Positions 16,210 to 24,365 of a stretch of 29,578 nt of DNA are shown piece after piece. Position numbers and translations under genes: made by a program. The notes beneath the pieces were generated by a model. That model did no database searches. It was not told the DNA's origin and was given only the letters and a program-made list of their open reading frames with translations. Position 1 is the first letter of the stretch. Each line of letters begins with the position of its first letter. Source of the stretch: Actinomycetes bacterium (GTDB taxonomy: Bacteria > Actinomycetota > Acidimicrobiia > Acidimicrobiales > Palsa-688); contig JAKAQB010000048.1 of the NCBI GenBank assembly GCA_021811865.1, positions 1 through 29,578 of the forward strand, read 5' to 3'.

Positions 16210-18140
16210 CCCTGCGCAGTGTGTTCTCTGCGCCCCGCACCGACGAGGTGGGGCCGCATTACAAGTGGATTGTCCTCTCCAACACGACGATCGGGGTGAT
16301 CCTCGCCTCGATGAACGCCACCAGCCTGATCATCGCCCTGCCGGTGATCTTCCGGGGCATCCGCCTCAATCCCTTGGACCCTGCGAACTTCCCCTACCTG
16401 CTGTGGATCATGATGGGCTACATGCTGGTCACGGCCGTGCTGGTCGTGACCGTGGGGCGCATCGGGGACATGTTCGGCCGGGTGCGCATGTACAACCTGG
16501 GCTTTGCCGTGTTCACCTTGGGCGCCATCCTGCTGTCGCTGGTGTGGAGCCACGGGTCGGCCGGGGCGCTCGAGCTGGTGCTCATGCGGATGTTCCAGGC
16601 GATCGGGGGCGCCCTTTTGATGGCGAACTCGGCGGCCATCATCACCGATGCTTTCCCCACTGAACAGCTTGGTCTCGCTCTCGGCACGAACATGGTGGCG
16701 GCCATCTTCGGCGGCTTCTTCGGGATCCTGGCCGGCGGGCTTCTCTCCCAGGTCGGCTGGCGCTGGGTGTTCTTGGTGAACGTGCCCGTCGGCGCGTTCG
16801 GCACGGTCTGGGCCTACCTGAAGCTCAAGGAGATCGGCATCCACATCCGGGCCAAGCTCGACTGGGCGGGCAACATCGCCTTCGCCGGGGGGCTCGGCAT
16901 GTTGCTCGTGGGCGTCACCTACGGGATCAAGCCCTACGGTCGCTCGCTCACCGGCTGGGCCGACCCCTTCGTGTTGGAGATGATCTTTGGCGGCCTGGCG
17001 CTGCTCGTCGTATTCGTCTTCGTCGAGCTACGGGTCAAAGACCCGATGTTCCGCCTGTCGCTGTTCCGCAACCGCGCCTTCACTGCCGGCAACATGGCCC
17101 AGTTCTTGGGGGCGGTGGGGCGTGGCGGCATGCAGTTCATGCTGATCATCTGGTTCCAGGGCATCTGGCTGCCCCAGCACGGCTACGACTTCGTGAACAC
17201 CCCATTGTGGTCGGGGATCTACATGCTGCCGTGGATGGGAGGGTTCGTCCTCGCCGGACCGATCTCGGGCAAGCTGTCGGACCGCTATGGGGCTCGGCCC
17301 TTCGCCACGGCGGGGATGCTGCTGTCGGCGGGCATGTACCTGGCCATGATGGCGTTCCCCCCGAACTTCGCCTATGGGCCCTTTGCCGTGGTGATGCTCG
17401 TGAGTGGGATCGCCATGGGACTGTTCGCCTCCCCCAACACAGCCTCCATCATGAACTCGCTCCCTGCCCGCGAGCGCGGCGTCGGCTCAGGCATGCGGGT
17501 CACGTTCGGCAATGCCGGCATGCCGCTTTCGATGGGGCTCTTCTTCACGCTCATGGTGTTCGGGCTCAACGCCAAGGTGCCCACCGCCATGCGCCACGGC
17601 CTCGTCGCCCACGGGGTGCCGGCGACCGCAGCCGCCCAACTGTCGCACCTGCCCCCCCTTGGCTACCTCTTCGCCTCCTTCCTGGGCTACAACCCCCTCA
17701 AGGAGCTCCTCGGCCCCAAGGTCCTCGCCTCCCTCCCCGCCCACCAGGCGGCCACGCTCACCAGCCGGGCCTTCTTTCCGCAGTTGATCGGCGCACCGTT
17801 CAAACACGGACTCGTGCTCATCTTGGGCTTCGCCGCCGCCATGAGCCTCGTCGCGGCGGTCGCCTCGGCGCTGCGAGGCAAGCCCTTCGTGCATGAGGAG
17901 GCCGGGTCCACCATCGACTACGGCTCTCGCCCGGGAGGTGCAGGTGAGGGCGGTACCTCGGTCGACGGTGCACGTCCGGTGCCCCCCGAGGCAGCCGAAC
18001 TGGGTGCGACCAACGGCGCCGAACGCGCCCGGTCGCCCGAGACGACGACGCCGAAGGGCGCCCGACTCGGAGCGAAGGGCGGAGGGGCAGCCGAGCCGAC
18101 CGGCGCCGGCAACCTCACCGGATCGGGCGGAGAAACTTGA
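16206..18140 (+). CDS. MFS multidrug exporter, DHA2-like, with long C-terminal tail
   Basis: This 644-residue transporter has about 14 membrane spans, as in the DHA2 group. The cytoplasmic loop signature VGRIGDMFGRVRMYNLGF lies after the second span, the second-half counterpart is GKLSDRYGARPFAT, and motif C-like glycine-rich segments are present (GGFFGILAGGLLSQVGWRW). After the last span (ending near residue 560) comes a disordered tail of about 80 residues rich in Gly, Ala, Pro and Glu, longer than usual. It probably exports a hydrophobic compound by proton antiport and is controlled by the coupled MarR protein. Confidence 0.93.
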   Translation: MTLRSVFSAPRTDEVGPHYKWIVLSNTTIGVILASMNATSLIIALPVIFRGIRLNPLDPANFPYLLWIMMGYMLVTAVLVVTVGRIGDMFGRVRMYNLGFAVFTLGAILLSLVWSHGSAGALELVLMRMFQAIGGALLMANSAAIITDAFPTEQLGLALGTNMVAAIFGGFFGILAGGLLSQVGWRWVFLVNVPVGAFGTVWAYLKLKEIGIHIRAKLDWAGNIAFAGGLGMLLVGVTYGIKPYGRSLTGWADPFVLEMIFGGLALLVVFVFVELRVKDPMFRLSLFRNRAFTAGNMAQFLGAVGRGGMQFMLIIWFQGIWLPQHGYDFVNTPLWSGIYMLPWMGGFVLAGPISGKLSDRYGARPFATAGMLLSAGMYLAMMAFPPNFAYGPFAVVMLVSGIAMGLFASPNTASIMNSLPARERGVGSGMRVTFGNAGMPLSMGLFFTLMVFGLNAKVPTAMRHGLVAHGVPATAAAQLSHLPPLGYLFASFLGYNPLKELLGPKVLASLPAHQAATLTSRAFFPQLIGAPFKHGLVLILGFAAAMSLVAAVASALRGKPFVHEEAGSTIDYGSRPGGAGEGGTSVDGARPVPPEAAELGATNGAERARSPETTTPKGARLGAKGGGAAEPTGAGNLTGSGGET

Positions 18141-18156
18141 CCGTACGCAGGCGCAG

Positions 18157-18171
18157 CGGCAGTGGCTGCCG
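18157..18171. terminator. Short hairpin between convergent genes
   Basis: CGGCAG (18157-18162) and CTGCCG (18166-18171) are perfect arms with a three-base loop, 17 bp after the MFS stop and between convergent genes. There is no T-run, so intrinsic termination would be weak. Confidence 0.3.
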
Positions 18172-18315
18172 GGAGACGCCCGAGGCCACCTCGTAGGCCC
18201 CTCGGTTCGTCGAGTCGTCCCGGCTCACCGACCCCGACCCCGGCTCGCCAAACGCCAGCATTCGCGGCTGCGCGCCCGGGTGGCGCCGTCTACGCGCAGG
18301 GCTCTGGCGACATGA

Positions 18316-18999
18316 TCAGAATCGGTCACCATCGCCGGCCGCGAGACGGCGGAGCTCGTCTCGCCCCCGCACCCCGTCCACGATGATGTCCACACAGGTC
18401 GCCAGCGGGACGGCTGTGGCGTCGATCCACAGGTGGTAGAGACGGTGGTCGGCGACATCGGCGTGGTAGAGGCGGTGCACGTAGCGATGCCGGGCGGTAT
18501 CGGTGTGGTGCTGCGCCCGACGGGCGCTGCGCTCGTCCAGGCCCCCGAGGTCCATCACCTGGGCGATGCGGGCCTCGGGCGGGCCGTCGAGACGGACATG
18601 CAGGGCTCCAGGGTGGTCCGCCAGCACGATCGCCGCGCCACGTCCGAGGATCACCGCGCCGTGGCGCACCTCCCGACGCAAGACCGCCGCGATGTGCTCC
18701 TTGTAGGCAGCCTCGTCGTGGTGCCCTTCCAGCTCGAGCGGGGGTATCCCTGTCCACACTGCCCCCGAGGCGGAGAAGAACGAGATCCAGCGGCTGAACC
18801 CTCGACTCAGCTCGTCCTCGACGGCGAGCACCTCTTCGGGAGGCTCGGCGAGATCTGCCGCAACCGAGGCGGGGATGGCGCGGTCCAAGAAGGTGACCCC
18901 GAGGCGCTCGGCGACCTGCGGGGCGACGAAGCCTCCACCCGCCCCGTAGGTCGCCGAGATTGTCACGACCGAGTTCCCCGCTCCCAACGCCACCTCCAA
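18316..18999 (-). CDS. Cytidylate kinase-like family protein
   Basis: This 227-residue protein belongs to the cytidylate-kinase-2-like P-loop family. The N-terminal nucleotide-binding loop reads TISATYGAGGGFVAPQVAER (Gly-rich, about residues 13-33), FLDRAIP follows, and GAVILGRGAAIVLADHPGAL lies mid-protein, with an Arg-rich lid region around SARRAQHHTDTARHRYVHRL. Family members occur widely in bacteria but few have a demonstrated substrate, so nucleotide kinase activity is inferred. The longest frame starts with TTG at 18999, but GTG codons at 18993 and 18966 are also possible. It is divergent from the MarR gene with 42 bp between the starts and could be that regulator's target. Confidence 0.82.
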   Translation of the reverse strand: MEVALGAGNSVVTISATYGAGGGFVAPQVAERLGVTFLDRAIPASVAADLAEPPEEVLAVEDELSRGFSRWISFFSASGAVWTGIPPLELEGHHDEAAYKEHIAAVLRREVRHGAVILGRGAAIVLADHPGALHVRLDGPPEARIAQVMDLGGLDERSARRAQHHTDTARHRYVHRLYHADVADHRLYHLWIDATAVPLATCVDIIVDGVRGRDELRRLAAGDGDRF

Positions 19000-19012
19000 T
19001 CCGGCGACGCAT

Positions 19013-19033
19013 CTATATAGACATAACTATAGT
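19013..19033. promoter_or_regulatory. Divergent promoter with palindromic -10 boxes
   Basis: This AT-rich island holds two perfect 8-base palindromes, CTATATAG (19013-19020) and ACTATAGT (19026-19033). The second gives TATAGT on both strands (plus 19028-19033, minus 19026-19031). On the plus strand the -10 box lies eight bases before the GTG at 19042, which suggests a leaderless MarR transcript. The word ATATAGACAT (19015-19024) also occurs before the other MarR gene. Confidence 0.5.
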
Positions 19034-19041
19034 CTCTGGGC

Positions 19042-19554
19042 GTGAGCCATCGGGGTTTGAAGCTCGCCGCAGACCCCAACGAGGTAGCGCTCGCGCTGTA
19101 CTCGCTTGCCGCGGCGGTCGTGCACCGTATGCCCCGCGAGATCGGCCTCACCGCCGCGGCGACGCTGCACGCGCTCGAACGCCACGGTCCGCAGCGCGTC
19201 ACCCACCTGGCCGCGCTCGAAGGGGTCACGCAACCGTCGATGACCGCCCTCGTCACCAAGCTCGAAGACCTTGGGCTCGCCGAGCGTCGCTGCGATCCGG
19301 ACGACGGGCGGGTCGTGCTGGTCGCCCTCAGCGCCGCCGGCGAACGCTACGTGGCCGAGCGGCGCCAAACCGGCGCCGACGGGCTCGCTCCGCTCATAGA
19401 CGACCTACCCGACGATCAGGCCAGGTCGCTGCGAGAGGCGCTGGCCGCCCTTCGAGCGCTGGCCGCCCTGCACGACCTCGCCACTGAGGCAGCCCGCGCC
19501 GAGAAGCGCTCTGCGATGACCGACGGCCGGGCCGGAGCAGCCAGCCCGTTCTGA
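19042..19554 (+). CDS. MarR-family transcriptional regulator
   Basis: This 170-residue regulator has a winged helix-turn-helix: LAALEGVTQPSMTALVTKLE for the recognition region and RRCDPDDGRVVLVALSAAG (82-100) for the wing, with the usual Asp-x-Gly-Arg. It starts at a GTG with no Shine-Dalgarno sequence but a -10-like box directly upstream. No exporter follows it on the same strand; instead the remnants of an IS256-type transposase abut its 3' end, so a downstream target may have been lost. The divergent cytidylate-kinase-like gene is the nearest candidate target. Confidence 0.9.
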   Translation: MSHRGLKLAADPNEVALALYSLAAAVVHRMPREIGLTAAATLHALERHGPQRVTHLAALEGVTQPSMTALVTKLEDLGLAERRCDPDDGRVVLVALSAAGERYVAERRQTGADGLAPLIDDLPDDQARSLREALAALRALAALHDLATEAARAEKRSAMTDGRAGAASPF

Positions 19555-19826
19555 AGAACAGGAACTCGAGCGCCACGTCGGAGAGGCCCCGGGCCTTCCA
19601 GCTGTCGGACTCGTCCTTGACCGCCTCGCACACCCGACTTGACGGTCGACTTCGACATCGCCACCTCGGGGCCGCGGGCGTCGATCGCAGTCTGCATGAG
19701 CAGGCGCACCCCCAGACGGGCCACCTCCTCCAGCACCTCACCCAGCTCCCGCTCGGAGCCGAACAGGTCGTCAATCTCGGCGCGGGTGCCGTTCTCATCT
19801 ATAGGCCAACCGCACAACCTGCACAT
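19555..19826 (-). pseudogene. IS256-type (Mutator) transposase remnant
   Basis: On the minus strand, LGEVLEEVARLGVRLLMQ matches the N-terminal part of Mutator-family transposases. A second frame then carries SRVCEAVKDESDSWKAR and LSDVALEFLFF, which lie near the catalytic core of the same family. The two pieces are in different frames and the sequence between them is much shorter than in intact enzymes. The remnant ends at the MarR stop codon, and the DDE core after LEFLFF is missing. No terminal repeats are visible. Confidence 0.65.
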
Positions 19827-20009
19827 TCACGGCGCGATCGGTGATACTCGGGTGGACACGGGCGGGGGTTCCTTTCTCTGCCTCCAGGCTTCGAGAGGAA
19901 CCTACGCCCGTCGCCTATTTACACCGTGGCCGAAGCTCAAGGGGGGCTGCGGGAAGAGGGGTGCTCGGCGCAGATCTGGGCCTGAGCAGACGCCAGAAGC
20001 CGTGTCCGC
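19827..20009. other. Short gap between transposase remnants
   Basis: No conserved protein is visible in this stretch between the IS256-type and ISL3-type remnants. Confidence 0.3.
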
Positions 20010-20220
20010 CCGAGCGGTGCTGACGGTGCCGGTGCCGAAGCCAGGCGCTGTGTCGGTGAGCTCACCGAGCGGGACATCCTCGCCCGCGAGGTCGGTGTGT
20101 GCTGGTGGACCGTGATGGAAGCGGTGCGCGTCAATGGCACGCCCCTCGTCGAGCACCCTTCGCGCGTCGGTATCGTCCGTGCGCTCGGCATCGACGAGAC
20201 GAACTACCAGGGCGCCCTCT
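20010..20220 (+). pseudogene. ISL3-type transposase fragment
   Basis: The plus strand encodes ELTERDILAREVGVCWWTVM, then EAVRVNGTPLVEHPSR and VRALGIDETNYQ, matching the helix-turn-helix and the first catalytic Asp (LGIDET) of ISL3-family transposases. Both the zinc-finger N-terminus and the rest of the DDE domain are missing. The fragment stops at the end of the convergent YbfB-like gene (20221), so the junction probably marks an old rearrangement. Confidence 0.7.
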
Positions 20221-21480
20221 TCAGACCGCCGTCGGCGGGTCCGCTGCATCAGCTACGGAGTGGCTGGGCGTCTCGCAGTGTCCCTGGGCGAGGGCGACAA
20301 TCGCTCCGACAAGGAGCACTCCAACCGACAGGGCGAGCCCGACGATCAAGCCCGCGGGCCGGTCAGAGAGCACACCGGCGAGCACGGGGCCGAGGCACTG
20401 GCCCGCAGCGAAGGCGACCGTCAATCCGGCGATCGCCGGGGTCCAGTGGTGCGGCTGGAGCGACTGACGGGCAACTGCCGTGACTGCCGTGACAACCGAG
20501 AGGAACGACCCCCCGAACAGAAGCGCCGATCCCATGGCTGCCTCCGGTGACCGGGACACGAGCGGCAGCAGCGCCCCGACGCCGAGCACGGCCAGCACCA
20601 TGGCGGGCGCGCGCCCCGGACCCAGCCTGGCGATTGGCCGCGCCCAAACGAAGGCACCGGCGATCGAGGACGCGCCGAGCACCACCCAGAAGGCGGTGAT
20701 CCCTGAAGGACCCATGCCGTGGCCTTTCAGGAATGCGACGATGAAGGTCATGTACGCGATGTAGCCAGCCCCGAACAGGCCGTAGGAGACGAGGAGCGGT
20801 CCGAGGTGGCGGGCCGGCCAGCGCCTGTCGGGTAGAGGCGGCGCCGGTGGCTCGGCGCTGGCCAGGGCGACGGGGGTCGCGACGGCAAAGGCTACGGCAC
20901 CGAGCCCCGCGAGCAGAACCCATCCCCATCGCCAGCCGTCTGTGAGGCTTGTGGCGGCAAGAAGGTACGGGATCGCAAGGCCTGACGCGATGATCGCCGC
21001 GCCGCCCCCGGCGAAGTAGATGCCGAGCAGCGTGGTTGCCCGATGGGTCGCCGAAGCGGCCGCTGCGACAAGCCCGGCACCGGCGATGAAGGTGACCGCT
21101 CCAGAGGCCCCGGCGACGGCGCGCAAGGCGACTAGTGCCACCGTGCTTCCGGTGCTGCCTGTGGCGAGAAGTGCCAGTACGGTGACCGCAAGGCCGGCGA
21201 CGAAGACCCGGCGTGTTCCGCAACGACGCGCGACCGCCGCTGCCATGAGTGCCCCGGCGAGGTACCCGAGGGCGTTTGCGGTGTTCATCGCACCCGCGGT
21301 GGCGAAGGACCAGTGCAGATCGGCACGCATCGAGGGAAGCAACAAGGCATATGCGAAGCGGGCCAGGCCGATCGCGACCGCGGGCCCGAGCGCCAAGCCG
21401 AGAGCGGTCGCGAAGCCAAGAGGAAGCCTCGCTCCCCTGCGCGGCCATGACCGTCGAAGCGTTGGGCTCGGTGCGCTCAT
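20221..21480 (-). CDS. YbfB/YjiJ-like MFS transporter
   Basis: This 419-residue protein has about 12 membrane spans and YbfB/YjiJ-type features: an N-terminal GLARFAYALLLPSMRADL after the first span, NTANALGYLAGALMAA in the second, and a second-half segment ALLVSYGLFGAGYIAYMTFI-like around residues 220-240. I chose the ATG at 21480 because it overlaps the stop of the TetR remnant (ATGA, 21477-21480) and begins at the first family-like sequence; the frame is open upstream to 21735 without meaningful protein. It probably exports a small molecule and was regulated by the now broken TetR gene. It is the only clearly intact large gene within the insertion-sequence graveyard. Confidence 0.9.
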   Translation of the reverse strand: MSAPSPTLRRSWPRRGARLPLGFATALGLALGPAVAIGLARFAYALLLPSMRADLHWSFATAGAMNTANALGYLAGALMAAAVARRCGTRRVFVAGLAVTVLALLATGSTGSTVALVALRAVAGASGAVTFIAGAGLVAAAASATHRATTLLGIYFAGGGAAIIASGLAIPYLLAATSLTDGWRWGWVLLAGLGAVAFAVATPVALASAEPPAPPLPDRRWPARHLGPLLVSYGLFGAGYIAYMTFIVAFLKGHGMGPSGITAFWVVLGASSIAGAFVWARPIARLGPGRAPAMVLAVLGVGALLPLVSRSPEAAMGSALLFGGSFLSVVTAVTAVARQSLQPHHWTPAIAGLTVAFAAGQCLGPVLAGVLSDRPAGLIVGLALSVGVLLVGAIVALAQGHCETPSHSVADAADPPTAV

Positions 21481-21829
21481 GCTTGCTGCCCCCGGAACGC
21501 GTCGATGACCATCGCAGGGAGACGCCGGGCGTCCGTCGCTGGGGCGAGGTTGCCATCGACAGTCGCTCGGGCGTTCGCGCCGTCGACGAGGAGCATCAGA
21601 TCTGAACCCAGGCGCTTCGAATTGGAGCGCCCGGCCTTGCCGACGAGTCGAGCCATGTAGTCGCGCATCCAGCGCTTGTGGCGACGGCCACCTCCCGGGC
21701 GGGGTGGCCCGGGGCTGCAACCTCAGCGGTGGCATTCACAAACGCGCATCCCCGTCTCCCCTCCCCGCTCGCGTAGCAGACCGCCAGCCAGTCGAAGACT
21801 GTGACGAGCCGCTCACGGGGTGTCCGCAT
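21477..21829 (-). pseudogene. TetR-family regulator remnant
   Basis: Two frames together give a TetR C-terminal domain: MRTPRERLVTVFDWLAVCYA and GCAFVNATAEVAAPGHPARE in one frame, then RWMRDYMARLVGKAG and KRLGSDLMLLVDGANA in another. The frame changes near 21685-21690, and the total length of 353 bases is one short of a multiple of three, as a single-base loss would give. The N-terminal helix-turn-helix is absent, so DNA binding is lost even if the frame were corrected. Its stop overlaps the MFS start, showing that the two were once a regulator/exporter pair. Confidence 0.75.
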
Positions 21830-21911
21830 ATTGAGCTTCCCCCGGCCAGCTGGACACATTGCTATGCGGCTGGCTGGACTTGGTGACGATACTGCAGCTC
21901 CCACTCAATCG

Positions 21912-22106
21912 ACGGGACATCGCCCACGGTCGAGTGCAGAGCTTGACGGCGTTATAGCGCTTGGTCCAGGCGGTGATTGCAGCGACGGCCTCCGCCCTCA
22001 TAGCGAAGCGGTAGCGATGGACGAGCTCTCGCTTGCACGACGCGAAGGGCGACTCGGCCGCTGAGTTGCTGGTCACCGACTCTGCATAGGGCACTGCCCA
22101 GGGCAA
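21912..22106 (-). pseudogene. IS3-type transposase (OrfB) C-terminal fragment
   Basis: The minus-strand reading SAAESPFASCKRELVHRYRF followed by MRAEAVAAITAWTKRYN matches the C-terminal part of IS3-family OrfB integrases, including the catalytic Glu in the AAES motif. Phe-to-Pro and Leu-to-Cys changes in the conserved ESFFATLK stretch show decay. The rest of OrfB and all of OrfA are absent. It sits directly upstream of the TetR remnant, so an insertion here may have removed the TetR helix-turn-helix. Confidence 0.75.
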
Positions 22107-22138
22107 GGCCTGCTCAGATGCTGAACCCCTGGCGACAA

Positions 22139-22465
22139 TCAGGACGCCTCGCGTCGGGCAACGCTGCGGCGGAGCTTGTCGACGTCGCGCGACAGCGTGT
22201 CCACCAGCGAGTCGAGGGTCGCAGGGCCGCGTTCTGCGGCGAGCCCCTCGACGACCCAGTCACGAACCAAGGCAGAAGCGGGGATCCCCGCCTCGTCTGC
22301 GATCCGCTGGATCTCGTCGGTCTGCTCGGGGGTGAGGCGAACGGAGTAGACGACCGAACGGCTCTGGCCCTTGCGCACCGTACGTTCTGAGAGCGCCTCG
22401 TCCCGGCTCACCTCGGATGCCGCGGTCTCTTCGTCGACAAGAGCTTGAAGCTCCCTCTCTTTCAT
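22139..22465 (-). CDS. Ribbon-helix-helix antitoxin
   Basis: This 108-residue protein has a ribbon-helix-helix DNA-binding core: a beta strand in SRSVVYSVRLTPEQ (36-48) and two helices in DEIQRIADEAGIPASALVRD (50-69). An N-terminal acidic segment, as seen in antitoxins of small type II systems, may bind the toxin. Its ATG overlaps the stop of the upstream, frame-corrected toxin by four bases (ATGA), a typical toxin-first arrangement. It probably represses the promoter at 22771-22787. The antitoxin itself is intact. Confidence 0.75.
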   Translation of the reverse strand: MKERELQALVDEETAASEVSRDEALSERTVRKGQSRSVVYSVRLTPEQTDEIQRIADEAGIPASALVRDWVVEGLAAERGPATLDSLVDTLSRDVDKLRRSVARREAS

Positions 22466-22763
22466 CGTTGGTCCTCCCAGTATCTGCGGGTCTGGGTCTC
22501 GTTCGCCTTCCAGGTGGCCACGCCGATCAGCCCGTCGCGGAGGTAGACGACGGTGATGACCACGGAGCCGTTCGCGAGTAGCCGACCAGGCGATCGGACT
22601 TCCCGGACTTAGAAGCTGGGTCGGGCGAGTCGACGAGGGCGTCGTCGTCCACGAAGGCTTCGTTGGCCCACGCGGGTTCGATGTCGGTGTCGCTGGGGTG
22701 CCTGGCGGAGCGCGAAGCGATGTACTCGGCGCGGTACTGACGGTCGAGGCGCTTCGAGCCCAT
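22462..22763 (-). pseudogene. Type II toxin partner, broken by a single-base deletion
   Basis: From the ATG at 22763 the frame reads MGSKRLDRQYRAEYIASRSA and continues through DTDIEPAWANEAFVDDDALV to DRLVGYS (residue 63). The continuation NGSVVITVVYLRDGLIG and ATWKANETQTRRYWEDQR is found in another frame and ends in a TGA that overlaps the antitoxin start. The interval is 302 bases, exactly one short of 101 codons, so a one-base deletion near 22570-22575 explains it. The restored 100-residue protein resembles small toxins paired with RHH antitoxins (RHPSDTDIEPAWANEA-type), but I cannot give a confident family name. As it stands the toxin would be inactive, unless this is a sequencing error. 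Confidence 0.7.
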
Positions 22764-22770
22764 AGCTCTC

Positions 22771-22787
22771 ATTGTACGACATGTGTC
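22771..22787 (-). promoter_or_regulatory. Toxin-antitoxin promoter and operator
   Basis: On the minus strand TACAAT (forward 22771-22776) lies seven bases before the toxin ATG, which suggests a leaderless transcript. Next to it, GACATGTGTC (22778-22787) is a dyad with 4-bp arms, positioned as an RHH antitoxin operator would be. Confidence 0.45.
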
Positions 22788-22992
22788 TGACGACCTCCGC
22801 CCGCTGACAGGGTCCACGAGCCCGGTTGGTGCTGGTCATGCGGCGTGACACTCGTTGGTCAGTCCGCCCAAGACGCCCGTAGCCTGGTCGCGTCTTCGGA
22901 TCTCCCTACGCTCGCCTCCGGTGTGTGGACCGGTGACGGTGAGGTTGCGCCGGTAACCACCGGCGCGGACGAGGAGGACAACCGCCTCGGGG

Positions 22993-23262
22993 CTGATCAC
23001 GCGCCCAGTCGACGACTTCGCCATGCGCGACTTCTCGGTCACCCAGGCCGACGACCTGTACGAGCTCGTGACCGAGCAGACGGGAAAGTCGACCATCTGC
23101 ACGGCCAACCACGCCGCCAAGGACTGGTACTCGCTCTTCCCGAACCCGGTCGTCGCCGAGTCCATCCTCGACCGGCTCGTCAACACCGCCCACCACATCG
23201 AGACGGCCGGCCGGAGCTACCGACCGAACAAGCGCCCCGGCCAGAAGGCGGCGGACGGATGA
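22993..23262 (+). pseudogene. IS21-type IstB helper ATPase, C-terminal fragment
   Basis: The plus strand carries VDDFAMRDFSVTQADDLYEL, then VTEQTGKSTICTANHAAKDW and AESILDRLVNTAHHI, the C-terminal AAA+ part of IstB including the Walker B-like VDDF and sensor regions. The N-terminal half with Walker A is missing, and no istA is present. The stop (TGA, 23260-23262) overlaps the start of the next small gene. Confidence 0.8.
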
Positions 23263-23578
23263 GCACCTGTGCCGCACCAGGCTGTAGGAACGACGTCCCG
23301 TCGCCGCCGCGGGCGCAAGCCGATCTACTGCTCGCCGGGGTGTCGGCCGTCCGCCTACCGGCCACGCGCCAACTGCTTTGTCGTCGAGGTCGACCACCCC
23401 GAGACCGGCGACGACGCTCGGCCCTTCGGACCGGTGTGGTTCGTGCGCCTGACGAGCCGTTCGAAGTCGGTCGTCGTCGCGTCCGAGCTGAGCCGGCCCG
23501 TCGGCCGACTACCTCGCTCGAGAGCTCACCGCCCTGCTCGCAAGCGACGGAAGGAAGAAGGGACGTGGTATCGACTAG
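23259..23578 (+). pseudogene. Zinc-ribbon-like accessory protein of the IS21-type element, frameshifted
   Basis: The gene starts with an ATG overlapping the IstB stop and reads MSTCAAPGCRNDVPSPP, then switches frame to GRKPIYCSPGCRPSAYRPR and FVVEVDHPETGDDARPFG, and again to SADYLARELTALLASDGRK before a TAG at 23576-23578. The CxxxxC and YCSPGC pairs suggest a zinc-binding N-terminus. Two single-base shifts are needed (near 23312 and 23502). Coupling to istB indicates that it belongs to the insertion sequence as a third gene. Its function is unknown. Confidence 0.6.
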
Positions 23579-23646
23579 AACAACGAATGGAGCCCGGCCG
23601 GTGGGGAATTCCGTGAACACTCGGCTAGGGAACTACGCCAACGTCG

Positions 23647-24203
23647 ACTCACCTCGCCGGCGCGGACCAAGAGATCGTCTTTGACCGCTACCACCTCATG
23701 AAGTACCTGACCGGAGCCGTCGACACGTGCGCAAGCAGGAGGACCGGGCGCTCGCCGCTGCCGGAGTCAAGAGCCTCTCGGGGACCAGGTACCTCTGGCT
23801 CTACTCGCCGGAAAACCTTCCCGAGCGCCACGAGGACCGCTTCGCGGTGCTTCGTGGCGGCGACTTGAAGACCGCCTGGGCATGGGCGATCAAGGAGAGC
23901 CTGAGGCACTTCTGGTCCTACAGACGTCGGGGCTGGGGCGAGAAGCACTGGAAGCGCTGGTACTTCTGGGCCACCCACTCGCGCCTCCAGCCGGTGATCG
24001 AGGCGTCGAAGACCTTGAAGCGCCACGAGGCCGGCCTGATGTCGTACTTCGCGCACCGGGTGAGTAACGCCGGCGCGCAGGGCCTCAGCTCACGCATCCA
24101 GGCGATCCGGGTGTCTGCTCGCGGGTATCGCAACCCGGAGCACTTCAAGACCGCGATCTGGTTCCATCTCGGAGGTCTCCAGCTCTACCCGATCACCCCG
24201 TGA
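23647..24203 (+). pseudogene. ISL3-type transposase, C-terminal half
   Basis: The plus strand gives THLAGADQEIVFDRYHLMKY in one frame and, after a one-base deletion near 23724-23727, VRKQEDRALAAAGVKSLSG, WSYRRRGWGEKHWKRWYFWA and RIQAIRVSARGYRNPEHFKT through to the natural stop. These are the second catalytic Asp (FDRYH) and the C-terminal Glu region (HRVSNAGAQGLSSRIQAI) of ISL3-family transposases; the usual Glu/Asn there is partly changed. The N-terminal half is missing. It is distinct from the N-terminal fragment at 20010-20220, but both could derive from the same type of element. Confidence 0.85.
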
Positions 24204-24365
24204 GCTGGGCTACCCACGGAGAACCCAGAAGCACCTCGCGCGCATCGGGACCACCACCGTCGTCGAGCGCCCACGACGAGACGGCCCTTGACCGACACCA
24301 GCCGAGATCCGGGCCTGGGCACGCACACAGGGACTCGACGTCACCGACCGCGGAAGGATCCCGGC

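Noticed and set aside
19548..19559. GTTCTGAAGAAC dyad at the end of the MarR gene as terminator
   Set aside because: The arms are only five bases, the stop codon lies inside, and no T-run follows.
21481..21735. 85-residue N-terminal extension of the YbfB-like transporter
   Set aside because: It overlaps the TetR remnant in another frame, is Arg/Pro-rich, and the family-like sequence begins at the ATG at 21480, which forms an ATGA overlap.
22836..22960. Minus-strand tail ending RRRDQATGVLGGLTNECHAA, possibly the end of another transposase
   Set aside because: It vaguely recalls C-terminal tails of some IS481/IS3-type transposases, but it is short and overlaps the IstB fragment region, so I could not support a call.
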